Source: Flavobacteriales bacterium
GTDB taxonomy: Bacteria; Bacteroidota; Bacteroidia; Flavobacteriales_F; PHOS-HE28
Direction: 5' to 3'
Assembly (NCBI GenBank): GCA_016715895.1
Contig: JADJXH010000004.1
Span: forward strand, 868,001-932,000
Length of the DNA: 64,000 bases
The notes beneath the pieces are model-generated. The model had not been told where the DNA came from. It made no database searches and saw only the letters and a program-made list of their open reading frames with translations. This document shows positions 1 through 9,100 of the stretch, in pieces. The number at the start of each line of letters is the position of its first letter. Within the stretch, counting starts at the first letter, position 1. The position numbers and the translations under genes are program-made.

Positions 1-1734
1 TTGAGCAACATGCAACAGATACGAGCCTTGACCAAGCTCCGAAAGGTCGATCTGGATCAGATCCCCGGTATCGCGCCCTCTCAAGCACTCCACGCCGAGC
101 ATATCGTACACGACCAATTCCACTGGACCCGGGACCTCAAGCCTTAAGGTCAGACGATCTTCGGCCGGAACGGGAAATACGACAGGTCCACGGTCTGTGT
201 GTTCCTCCAAACCCACCTGAGATCCCGCTCCGTTGCACGCCTCCGGCAGATCATTGTAAAAAGCCTGTACCGAATCCACCCTTTCCTGTAGCCGCAGAAC
301 GCTGCTCATCAGCCCATTGGATCCTGGGCGGGCGAACACGAACGCGTAGACAAGTTCGATCTCCTCTCCGGCATCCAGCTCCACGGGTCCGGCCGACATG
401 ACCATCCGCCTATCCCACGGTTGATTGCCTGATGAATGCTCCGCCCATGGAGCCATCACCTGACCACCTGTTCCCGCTCCAAGTGGGTCTTCAGAACTTG
501 GAAATGCAAAGCGCGCTGGAACGGTCGTGGCCTCGGGATCGGAGTAATGCCCAGTGCCTCCATGGAAGAGCGGTGTTCCGTCGCGCCAGTACCCGCTCAG
601 ATAACCGAAGAACTGTTCGGCTGTATTCGGATTGCCTCGGGCGGTGGCGTCATTGCTGAAGTAGGTCATGTACGCGACACCATGACGTTCATTGTCGACC
701 ACCAGGTCACCAAAACCAGAGCCATTGAAAGCGGGTATACCCGGTCCTTCGGGATCGTCAAACCCATCAGGCTCCAGGAACGGACCTTTGAGCTGCGTTG
801 TCCCAAAAGCGGGTGGCATCGACCCATATCCGGTATAGGTTGATGTCGTTTCATCCAGCGTATCCGCGTTGTACACGTAGCCGAGATTCCTTCCGGGATC
901 AGAGCCCACGTAGTCATCACGACCATATCCAAGGTCATAGTCGGTGAACAGACCAATGCGGACCATTTCATAGGGGTCATCGCTTCGATTGATGAGCCGG
1001 TATTTGATGAAGAGGGTGTGCGCGATCGCGTCGTCGGTGGAATAGAATGCGAAGGGCATGGCATGGACCTCGATACCAAGGGGAGCACCGCCCGTGCCAT
1101 GGGGGTTCAGCATGTCATTGAACATGAAATAGAGTGCTTCATCACCGTGGATGCACGGTGCATCACCGGCGATTGGCTCATACAGCCCGTCACCATCAAG
1201 ATCGATGAATGGCGCCAACCGGGCGGCCTGACCAGCCAAGGTGTCACCGTTCCCTGGCCAGTCAATGAAGCTTTGGGGTATCACATACCCGGGGAACTGA
1301 ACATTGACATCGCATCCTGGCGTGTTCAAACAATCGTAGTAGGCCTGGTGCAGGGCAACATCCACAGCCTTGATCTTGAACACTTGATCATACTGGGCTG
1401 ACACGGCCGGAGTGATCGATGCGCTGCCGTCCGTTGTAAGCGGTCCTGGGGCGTAGTCGGGCAGCCCGTTCTGGTCGAACAGCAGGCCAGCAAGATGCAA
1501 GCTGCCAAGCGTATCGTACCCACCCACCCACATTGAGGCTGCGAACAACGCATGGGCCCCGCTTCCAACGGGCACCTCAAAATCCGGCTCGCCAACGCTC
1601 CGATCAAGCCCGATCATGCCATGGGCCGTGAATCGGGCCCGGACCATGTTCGCATCCAAGTGATCGAAGCTCTGCGCCATGGACGATAGAGAGCCCAGGG
1701 CCATTGATAAAGCCAAAGCCTGCGTTGTCTTCAT
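1..1734 (-). CDS. Secreted protein with T9SS type A sorting domain, 3' end outside window
   Basis: The frame opens with ATG at 1734 and is still open at the window edge (578 codons seen). Residues 1-21 form a signal peptide ending in SMAQS. The body has blocks common in a Bacteroidota family of secreted proteins of unknown function: MWVGGYDTLGSLHLAG near residue 68, APFIDLDGDGLYEP near 174, and a DYDLGYGRDDYVGSDPGR block. The last ~75 visible residues look like a type A sorting domain (PVVFPVPAEDRLTL, then VYDMLGVE and DLSELGQGSYLLHV), so the gene probably ends a few codons past the edge. It should be exported by Sec and then by T9SS to the surface. Base composition is less GC-rich than the flanking housekeeping genes. 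A -7-like element lies 21 nt before the ATG. Substrate or role unknown. Confidence 0.85.
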   Translation of the reverse strand, partial: MKTTQALALSMALGSLSSMAQSFDHLDANMVRARFTAHGMIGLDRSVGEPDFEVPVGSGAHALFAASMWVGGYDTLGSLHLAGLLFDQNGLPDYAPGPLTTDGSASITPAVSAQYDQVFKIKAVDVALHQAYYDCLNTPGCDVNVQFPGYVIPQSFIDWPGNGDTLAGQAARLAPFIDLDGDGLYEPIAGDAPCIHGDEALYFMFNDMLNPHGTGGAPLGIEVHAMPFAFYSTDDAIAHTLFIKYRLINRSDDPYEMVRIGLFTDYDLGYGRDDYVGSDPGRNLGYVYNADTLDETTSTYTGYGSMPPAFGTTQLKGPFLEPDGFDDPEGPGIPAFNGSGFGDLVVDNERHGVAYMTYFSNDATARGNPNTAEQFFGYLSGYWRDGTPLFHGGTGHYSDPEATTVPARFAFPSSEDPLGAGTGGQVMAPWAEHSSGNQPWDRRMVMSAGPVELDAGEEIELVYAFVFARPGSNGLMSSVLRLQERVDSVQAFYNDLPEACNGAGSQVGLEEHTDRGPVVFPVPAEDRLTLRLEVPGPVELVVYDMLGVECLRGRDTGDLIQIDLSELGQGSYLLHVAQ

Positions 1735-1755
1735 GGGATCAGGAGCTTACCGTGA

Positions 1756-1763
1756 TGAAACTA
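1756..1763 (-). promoter_or_regulatory. Probable -7 element of the 1734 gene
   Basis: On the minus strand this reads TAGTTTCA, one mismatch from the Bacteroidota -7 consensus TAnnTTTG, 21 nt before the ATG at 1734. Confidence 0.4.
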
Positions 1764-1854
1764 CCTTGTATGATCCACGATCAACCGGTCAGAACAGGCA
1801 ACGGCAGCTCAGAGGCGACTTACGGCGCCGCCGTGCCACCTTTGCCACCGCACC

Positions 1855-2466
1855 ATGAAACGCACCACCGGTCTCCTGCTCCTGCTGGGCGTGGCCCTGC
1901 TGGTCTTCTTCATCACCCGCGAGGTGTACCGGCCCGCGCCACCGGCCGAGGAGGTGTCGAGCACCGTCCTGCTGGAGCGCATCCGCCCGGTGCTGAAGCT
2001 GGTGACGGTGGAAGGCGACCTCAGCGAGGTGTTCACGTACAGTGACAACAGCGCCGCCTGGTTCGACTGGTCCAGGGACCTGGGCTGGAACCGCAAGCAG
2101 GCCATCCTGCTGGTGAAGGCCCGCGCCTCGGTGGGCTACGACCTCGAGGGCCTGGGGCTCACCTTCGATGAGGCCACGCGCACCGTTCGCCTCACCGACC
2201 TGGGCACACCGAAGCTGCTGTCCCTGGAGCACGATGTGAAGTACTTCGACCTCGAGGAGGGCGCCTTCGCCGAGTTCAGCGCGGCGGACCACACGCGCAT
2301 GCAGGCGCAGGCCAAGGCCCGCATCGAGCAACGCCTGCCGCAGAGCGGTCTGTTCGAGGCCGCCGCCGGACAGAAGAACGAGTTCCTCGCGGTGCTGCGC
2401 GCCGTGGTGGAGAACGGGGGATGGACCTTCGTGGAGGGGGATGGCGCCAAGCCCCTGAGCAGGTGA
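1855..2466 (+). CDS. DUF4230 domain protein
   Basis: 203 residues. A single N-terminal membrane anchor (residues ~5-22, LLLLLGVALLVFFITREVY) is followed by an extracytoplasmic domain that resembles DUF4230: the VEGDLSEVFTYSD segment, VKARASVGYDLEGL and the closing alpha-helical part with ARIEQRLPQSGLFEAA. The molecular function of DUF4230 is not known. The ATG lies 10 nt after CACCTTTG, a weak match to the -7 consensus. It is transcribed toward ispG, separated from it by a heptamer-repeat spacer, and the two need not form an operon since ispG has its own promoter-like element. Confidence 0.8.
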   Translation: MKRTTGLLLLLGVALLVFFITREVYRPAPPAEEVSSTVLLERIRPVLKLVTVEGDLSEVFTYSDNSAAWFDWSRDLGWNRKQAILLVKARASVGYDLEGLGLTFDEATRTVRLTDLGTPKLLSLEHDVKYFDLEEGAFAEFSAADHTRMQAQAKARIEQRLPQSGLFEAAAGQKNEFLAVLRAVVENGGWTFVEGDGAKPLSR

Positions 2467-2530
2467 CAAGTGTCCAAGCGCCACGGTCCTTGTGACTTGA
2501 TGCTTGGCACTTGTGATTTGACACTTGAAC
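2467..2530 (+). repeat. Heptamer (7-bp period) repeat, partly inverted
   Basis: Six heptads run from 2489 to 2530: CTTGTGA, CTTGATG, CTTGGCA, CTTGTGA, TTTGACA, CTTGAAC. Just before them, ACAAGTGTCCAAGC (about 2467-2480) is the inverse of the GCTTGGCACTTGT inside the array, so the element can fold back. It fills most of the gap between the DUF4230 stop and the ispG promoter. A second heptamer element of different sequence lies inside radA. Confidence 0.7.
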
Positions 2531-2552
2531 ATTCAGCCTCACGCGGCGTTCC

Positions 2553-2560
2553 TACCTTCG
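2553..2560 (+). promoter_or_regulatory. ispG -7 element
   Basis: TACCTTCG differs from TAnnTTTG at one base and ends 5 nt before the ATG at 2566. A transcript starting about 7 nt downstream would begin at or next to the start codon. Confidence 0.5.
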
Positions 2561-2565
2561 TTCGC

Positions 2566-4512
2566 ATGAGCACGGCCACCCTTTCCGCGCGGCACTACTG
2601 CCCCTCGCTCACCCGCTACGAACGCTGGCGGACACGGGCGGTGCGCATCGGTGACATCGGCATCGGCGGCGACCATCCCATCCGGGTGCAGAGCATGACC
2701 ACCACGGACACGATGGACACTGCGGCCACCGTGGCGCAGAGCATCCGCATGATCGAGGCCGGCTGCGAACTGGTGCGCATCACCGCGCCCTCGAAGAAGG
2801 AGGCCGAGAACCTCGCCGAGATCCGCCGGCAGCTGCGCGCCGCCGGCTTCAGCACACCGCTGGTGGCCGACATCCACTTCACGCCCAACGCGGCCGAGAT
2901 CGCGGCCCGCATCGTGGAGAAGGTGCGGGTGAACCCCGGCAACTACGCCGACAAGAAGCGGTTTGACGTGCGTGAGTACACCGATGCGGAGTACCAGGAG
3001 GAGCTCGACCGCATCCGCGACCGCTTCACTCCGCTGGTGCGCATCTGCAAGGAGCACGGCACGGCCATGCGCATCGGCACCAACCACGGCAGCCTCAGCG
3101 ACCGCATCCTCAATCGCTACGGCGACACGCCGCTCGGCATGGTGGAGAGCGCCATGGAGTTCCTGCGCATCTGCCGCGACGAGGACTACCACGAGATCGT
3201 GCTGAGCATGAAGGCCAGCAATCCGCAGGTGATGGTGCAGGCCTATCGGCTGCTGGTGAACCACATGCTGCGCGAGGGCATGAACTACCCGCTGCACCTG
3301 GGCGTCACCGAGGCCGGCGACGGCGAGGACGGCCGCGTGAAGAGCGCCGTGGGCATCGGTGCGCTGCTGGAGGACGGGCTGGGCGACACCATCCGGGTGA
3401 GCCTCACCGAGGAGCCCGAGGCCGAGATCCCCGTGGCCAAGGCCCTGGCCGACCGCTACAGCGCGCGCCGCGGGCACGACCCGATCCCCGAGGTGCACCA
3501 TGTGCCCATCGACCCCTTCAGCCACGCCCGCCGGCATACCCGCGAGGTGCTCAACATCGGTGCGCGGCACGTGCCCGTGGTCATCGCCGACCTCAGCACC
3601 AAGAAGAAGATCAGCCCCGCCACCCTCTTCCCCTGGGGCTACCACTACAGCGTGCCGCTGGACAAGTGGAACCTCACCGACCAGGCCTGCGACTACCTCT
3701 TCCTCGGCGACCACCACCTGGACTTCGAGATCCCCGGCACGCTGGGCGTGGTGCAGGAGCACGCCACCTGGCTGAAGGACCGCCACAAGCCGCGCCACTA
3801 CCCGCTGGTGACCGCCGCCGACCTGCTGGCCAACGTGCCCGTGAACCACGACCTCAACTTCGTGTACGCCACGCTGAAGGACCTGACGCCCGAGCTCATT
3901 GAAGCGCTGGACGAGGATGAGAGCTGTGTGCTGCTGCTCGACACGCTGAACGAGCATGGCTACGCCGAACAGCGTGCCGCCTTCTTCCGCTTGATGGAGG
4001 CCCAGTGCGAGGTGCCCGTGATCATCGGACGCGACTATGTGAACCTCGACCCCGAACACCTGATGCTGCATGCCAGCACGGATATGGGCGCACTCTTGCT
4101 CGATGGCCTGGGCGATGGGGTGATGATCTGCCCTGAGAACAGCGGCGGCGACGAGCTGGTGGACCGCACCGCCTTCGGCATCCTGCAGGCCACGCGCACC
4201 CGCATCAGCAAGACCGAGTACATCAGCTGTCCCAGCTGCGGGCGCACCCTCTTCGACCTGCAGGAGACCACGGCCAAGATCCGTGCGCGGACCAGCCACC
4301 TGAAGGGTGTCAAGATCGGCATCATGGGCTGCATCGTGAACGGCCCGGGCGAGATGGCCGATGCCGACTTCGGCTACGTGGGTACCGGCCCCGGTGTGAT
4401 CACCCTGTATCGCGAGAAGGAGGTGGTGAAGCGCAATGTGCCCAGCGAAAAGGCCGTGGACGAGCTGATCGGCCTGATCAAGGAGCATGGGATGTGGGTG
4501 GAGCCCGCCTGA
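2566..4512 (+). CDS. ispG: (E)-4-hydroxy-3-methylbut-2-enyl-diphosphate synthase, long form
   Basis: 648 residues. IspG reduces 2-C-methyl-D-erythritol 2,4-cyclodiphosphate to HMBPP in the MEP isoprenoid pathway. The N-terminal TIM barrel starts with the IRVQSMTTTDT block; a long middle domain of roughly 250 residues follows, which is the insert typical of Bacteroidota, Chlamydiae and plant enzymes; the C-terminal iron-sulfur domain has Cys555, Cys558, Cys589 and Glu596 (ISCPSCGRT and MGCIVNGPGE), the four expected [4Fe-4S] ligands. The frame is open upstream to 2470, but ATG 2566 is preferred because TACCTTCG lies 5 nt upstream and the extension would be encoded by the heptamer repeat. Confidence 0.96.
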   Translation: MSTATLSARHYCPSLTRYERWRTRAVRIGDIGIGGDHPIRVQSMTTTDTMDTAATVAQSIRMIEAGCELVRITAPSKKEAENLAEIRRQLRAAGFSTPLVADIHFTPNAAEIAARIVEKVRVNPGNYADKKRFDVREYTDAEYQEELDRIRDRFTPLVRICKEHGTAMRIGTNHGSLSDRILNRYGDTPLGMVESAMEFLRICRDEDYHEIVLSMKASNPQVMVQAYRLLVNHMLREGMNYPLHLGVTEAGDGEDGRVKSAVGIGALLEDGLGDTIRVSLTEEPEAEIPVAKALADRYSARRGHDPIPEVHHVPIDPFSHARRHTREVLNIGARHVPVVIADLSTKKKISPATLFPWGYHYSVPLDKWNLTDQACDYLFLGDHHLDFEIPGTLGVVQEHATWLKDRHKPRHYPLVTAADLLANVPVNHDLNFVYATLKDLTPELIEALDEDESCVLLLDTLNEHGYAEQRAAFFRLMEAQCEVPVIIGRDYVNLDPEHLMLHASTDMGALLLDGLGDGVMICPENSGGDELVDRTAFGILQATRTRISKTEYISCPSCGRTLFDLQETTAKIRARTSHLKGVKIGIMGCIVNGPGEMADADFGYVGTGPGVITLYREKEVVKRNVPSEKAVDELIGLIKEHGMWVEPA

Positions 4513-4526
4513 ACCGGGCGGCGCAG

Positions 4527-4534
4527 TAGCTTTC
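4527..4534 (+). promoter_or_regulatory. -7 element of the CpcT/CpeT-like gene
   Basis: TAGCTTTC (consensus TAnnTTTG) ends 11 nt before the ATG at 4546 and begins 14 nt after the ispG stop. Confidence 0.45.
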
Positions 4535-4545
4535 GGCAACACACC

Positions 4546-5163
4546 ATGCGCCTTCTTCCATTCTCCATCGCCTTGGTCGCCGCCCTGGCACAGCTGTCCG
4601 CGAGCGCCCAGCGCACCCGCGCCCTCGAACAACTGGCCATGACCATGGCCGGTTCCTACACCAGCGCCGCACAGGCGCAGGCCGACACCAGCTACTTCGA
4701 GATCGAACTGGAGATGGTGCGCATCTGGCCCAAGCGCAGGGACGGCGCATGGTTCTACGTGGAGCAGGCCACGGCCAGCAGCAAGGGCAAGCCCTACCGC
4801 CAGCGGATCTACCGGTTGAGCGAGGTGAACGACAGCACCTTCACCAGCGAGATCTTCAGCATCCGCGGTGGGGAGCGCCACTTCGGTGCCTATGCCGACG
4901 CGGCCAGGCTCGCCCTCCTCTCCCCGGACTCCCTGAGCCTGCTGGAGGGCTGCGCCATCACCCTGCATCGCCGGGGCGGCACCTACATCGGCAGCACCCA
5001 CGAGCGCGACTGCCCCAACCAACGCAGCGGTGCCACCTACGCCACCAGCGAGGTCACCCTGCTGCCCGACCGCATGATCAGCTGGGACCGGGGCTACAAC
5101 GCCGCTGGTGCGCAGGTGTGGGGCGCGGAGAAGGGCGGCTACGTCTTCATCAAGCGGCGCTAG
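4546..5163 (+). CDS. CpcT/CpeT-like lipocalin-fold protein
   Basis: 205 residues. A signal peptide (residues 1-20, ending LSASAQ) precedes a domain that resembles the CpcT/CpeT family: LAMTMAGSYTSAAQA, the ELEMVRIWP strand, FYVEQATASSKGKPYRQRIY, a GCAITLHRRGGTYIGST block with Cys, and the ATSEVTLLPDRMISWDRGYN strand. In cyanobacteria this family attaches bilins to phycobiliproteins. No phycobiliprotein is expected here, so the role is probably binding another small ligand outside the cytoplasm (inference). Its TAG stop shares the palindrome CTAG with the stop of the convergent PorP/SprF gene. Confidence 0.8.
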   Translation: MRLLPFSIALVAALAQLSASAQRTRALEQLAMTMAGSYTSAAQAQADTSYFEIELEMVRIWPKRRDGAWFYVEQATASSKGKPYRQRIYRLSEVNDSTFTSEIFSIRGGERHFGAYADAARLALLSPDSLSLLEGCAITLHRRGGTYIGSTHERDCPNQRSGATYATSEVTLLPDRMISWDRGYNAAGAQVWGAEKGGYVFIKRR

Positions 5164-6191
5164 TTCGCCCTCCCCTTGGGCAGCACCCGCCGCTGGTCGC
5201 TGAACGCACCCACCCACTGCAGGCTGATCTCCATGCCCCCGCGCAGGTGCGTGCTGCTGCGCAACCGGCTCACGTTGATGTCGTAGCTGAGCCCGATGGC
5301 CAGCTTGCGGCGATGCTCAAAGCGCAGCATCGGCACCACCGCGTCGTTCCAGCGGTAGAACAGCCCGAGGTGGAAGGCGCTGGTTGTCTTGTCGGTGGTG
5401 TAGCGCGAGTCCTGGCCGATGCGGCGGTGCATCAAGGTGCCGAAGATGACCTCGCGCGCAGCGCCCTGTTGCGATACGTACACCTTGGGCATCCAGGTCC
5501 AGCGGTCACCGCTGATGCGGAGTTCCGCGTGCGCCGTGTAGCGCCGCAACAAGCGGTCCTCCGCCGAACCAAAGAGGGAGATGCCGGGCTGGTTGAGGTG
5601 CATCACCGCCAGACCCGAGCTCCACTGCAACCCGCCGATGGTCTCACCCCGGCAGAGCAGACCCGCCCCCAGGTCGATGAACGCGCTGGTGCTCGAGGCC
5701 GCCGTTTCGCCGCTGGGCAGCGAGGGGTCGTAGCCCGCCCCGTTGTACTGGCTGTCCCAGCGCATGCCGTTCAGCACGGCGCTCCGCTGTCCGTAGCCGC
5801 CCTGCAGCCCCAACGCGATCAAGGTGCGCTCACCGCTGCGCAAGGCATAGGATACGCTGAGGTTGCCCTGCGTGTCGCCGAACCGGGTGCTGCCCGCGCG
5901 GTCACTGAAGGCATGCACGCCCACACCCAGATAGCGGCCGCGCATGCGGCCACGGAACACAGGCACATCATAGCTCAGCGCATGCGTGCGGAAGGGGCTG
6001 CCCACGCTCTGCCATTGGGTGCGGTGGAACAGTGCCACGCGTTGATCGCCCTCGATGTCGCCCGCCACGGCCGGGTTCAACACCAGGGGGGCATCGAAGA
6101 ACTGACTGAAATGCACGTCCTGCGCGCTCCCGTGTGCCCCGCAGAACAGGAGGGCGCCAAGGCCCAGGGCGAGGTGCGTGGTGCGGCTCAT
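5160..6191 (-). CDS. PorP/SprF family T9SS membrane protein
   Basis: 343 residues. Signal peptide (residues 1-23, GAHGSAQ), then the family start DVHFSQFFDAPLVLNPAVAGD and an outer-membrane beta-barrel pattern ending in GMEISLQWVG. PorP/SprF proteins are paired with large T9SS substrates and are thought to help place them at the surface. Here the gene overlaps the stop of the 1155-residue gliding-motility protein by ATGA, the usual pairing, and is the last gene of an eight-gene operon. It ends in a CTAG shared with the convergent gene. Confidence 0.92.
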   Translation of the reverse strand: MSRTTHLALGLGALLFCGAHGSAQDVHFSQFFDAPLVLNPAVAGDIEGDQRVALFHRTQWQSVGSPFRTHALSYDVPVFRGRMRGRYLGVGVHAFSDRAGSTRFGDTQGNLSVSYALRSGERTLIALGLQGGYGQRSAVLNGMRWDSQYNGAGYDPSLPSGETAASSTSAFIDLGAGLLCRGETIGGLQWSSGLAVMHLNQPGISLFGSAEDRLLRRYTAHAELRISGDRWTWMPKVYVSQQGAAREVIFGTLMHRRIGQDSRYTTDKTTSAFHLGLFYRWNDAVVPMLRFEHRRKLAIGLSYDINVSRLRSSTHLRGGMEISLQWVGAFSDQRRVLPKGRAN

Positions 6192-9100
6192 CGGACCAGG
6201 GTGATGTTTCCGGTGCGCTCCTCCATCGCCCCATCGTCCAGTCGGGCGCGCAGCGTGTAGAGGTATACGCCGCTGGGACTGAGCGCCCCGTCGGCCGTGC
6301 CGTCCCAGCCGTGATCGGTGGTGGTGCTGCGGAACACCTGTGCGCCCCAGCGGTCATACACGGCGAACTCCAGCTCCAGTGCGGCCGGGGCGCGGGCGAA
6401 GAGGACGTCGTTCACCCCATCGCCGTTCGGGCTGAACGCATCGGGTACGATGACCGCCTCGCTGTCGCGGATGCAGATGTCCATGCCGAGGCTGTCGGTG
6501 CAGCCGCCGTCGTTCCACACCACGAGCTGCACGCTGTAGGTTCCCGCCACACCGTGTTCATACTGCGGGTCGGTGCCCCAGGCGTACGGCAGGGTGTCAC
6601 CAGCGATCACCCAATAGCCGCCCGTGGCGTTCAGGCTGAGGTCAATGAAGGTGATCTCGCGCTGATCCCACGGCACACAGGGCTCATCCGGATTCGGGCT
6701 GAACAGGGCGGTGACCGCGGGCCAGCTGGGGATCTGGATGAGCGTGTCATGCGCACACCCGGTCTGGTCGTTCGTCACCTCCACGTTCACGACCGTGCCG
6801 GCGGGCAGCGCGATACTGTCACCTGTCTGCGGTGGAACGGTGGCCCAGGAGAAGGTGTAGGTGCCATCGCCGGACACGGTCCCGGCCACGTGACCCGCCT
6901 CTCCGTAGCACTGCATCGCACTGAACGTGAAGGCCTCCTGGAACGGAGGATGCACCGTGATGGTGATGCTATCCACCACCGGATCGCTGCAGCCATCGGT
7001 GGTGGCCACGATGTAGGTGGTGGTGGCAATGGGTTGCACGTTCTGCGTGGGCACCGGGAACAGGCCATCGCTCCATTGGTGGGTGATGAAGCCCCCCGGA
7101 AGGCCGCCGCTGGTGTTCACCGTGATGCTGCTGCCCCCTTCCTCGCAGATCGTGCTGGTGCTCACGTCCACCTGGGTGGTGAGCGCGGGATGGTCGGTGA
7201 AGGTGAAGCTGGTGCTGCTCTGGCAGTTCCCGCTGCCCACTGTGTACTCGATGGTGTAGGTGCCGTCCGCAAGCTGGGCGGGGTTGAAGAGCGTGTCCGT
7301 CAGACCGGTGAGCACGCCACCGGTCGGCGCAAGAGCCACATCGACAAGCACATCGTTGGAACAGTAGGTGTCCTCCACCCCGCTGATGGACGCCTGCTGG
7401 AAGAGCAGCACGGTGACCGTCACGCTGTCCGCACATCCCGCCGGCGTGGTGAAGTGCACCACATGCGTACCCTCGCCGGCCGCGGCCGGGTCGAAGCTTC
7501 CGGAGGGGGATGTCGCCGTGCCCTGCCAGTCCGCCCCCGGCGGCACCGAGGCCAGCAGGAGGGGTGCGTCCGCACTGCAGACCGTGAACTGGTCGGGTAC
7601 CAGCTGCGCGGGATGCACGATGGCCAGCATCGTGTCACCGCAGGTGATGGCATCGTAGTGCAGCACATGCACGCCGATCCCCGCCGTGTTCGGATCGAAG
7701 ACCGGATCGCCGTCCGCGTTGGTGCCGATGCCGGGTCCCGACCAGACGCCATCCCAGGGGGTACGGCCGGTGCTTTGTTCGTTCAGCACGAGCGCATCGT
7801 CGCCGGCGCAGAAGAAGAGCGTGTCGTCGTTCAGTTCGGTCCAGCCCACCAGGATGCCGATGGTGTCCACGCACCCGTTCGGTGCTGCGTAGGTCAGCTC
7901 ATCCCAACCCATGCCCGCTTGCACGGGATCATAGGTGCCCGCGACCGGGTCCACGATGCCGTCGCCGCTCCACAGGCCGCCCGGCGGAACGGGGGCGGGG
8001 GAAAGCGTGAACAGCCCCTGGGACGGACATGCGCTGCGGCCACCTCCGATGTCCACCGGATTCACGTGGATGGTGAACTGCGCATCGCAGCCGTGGAGCA
8101 CGTAGTCGATCACATGGTCACCACCACCGGCCTCATCGGGATCGAAGACACCCTGGATGCTGTCCACGATGCCGGGGCCGCGCCAACGCCCGCCGAAGGG
8201 CTGCGCGGCGATCGCGAAGGGCCAGGTGCTCTGGCACACGGTGTCCAGCTGGGTCTGCGCCACAATGTCGCCCACGTTCACCGTCACCGTATCGCTGCAC
8301 GCCCCGGCCGTGTAGGTGAGCAGGTAGGCGCCTGCGACGGCCGGATCGAAGAGGCCGTTGGGCTGCACGTAGGGCCCGCTCCAGGTGCCGCCCATCGGTG
8401 TGGCGTCGGGCAGCTGGAACGGCGCACCGCCCGGGCAGGCGGCGTGCGTGAAGCTGGCGTCCATGCTGTCCACCACCAGGGTGATGGCATCGGCGCAACC
8501 ACCGGGAAGCGTGTAGGTGAGCACGTGGGTGCCGGGGCCGGCGGTGTCCGGTTCGAAGGTGCCCAGCAGGCTGTCCAGCACACCGGCCCCGCTCCACAAT
8601 CCGCCCGGCGGCGTGGCCTGCAGGTCGAAGGGCGCGGCCGACTGGCACACGGTCGCCGGCAGCGCCGCGATCTGTGGATCGTCCACCAGCACCGTCACCG
8701 AGCCCGTCGCCGTCTGGCCGGTGCCATTTTCGGTGACCTGCACGGAATAGGTCGTGGTGCTGGTGGGGCAGATCGGATGGGGCCCCGCACCCCCGCTGAT
8801 CCCCTGATCCCAGCTGAAGGTGTATGTGAGGCAGCCCTGCACGTCGGCGAACAGGGTGGTGCAGGTCCCAGCGCACAGCGTGTCGTCCGTCACCTCCAGC
8901 AACACCCCGAGCGGACAGGTGGTGACCTGCGTGTTCGCGGTCAGGGTGAAGTACCAGAGCGAGTCGCAGCGGTCCTTCAACCCCAGCGTGAAGGCCACCG
9001 TGTACGGGCAGTTGCGGTCGAAGGGCGGATCGATGCCGAGCAGTACCGTGGAGGTCTCTCCTCCGGTGCAGTTGACCGGCATGGCCCCGGTGACCGCCGG

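Noticed and set aside
4546..5163. Phycobiliprotein lyase function from the CpcT/CpeT-like match
   Set aside because: No phycobilin or phycobiliprotein genes are present and the organism type does not make them; only the fold is taken over.
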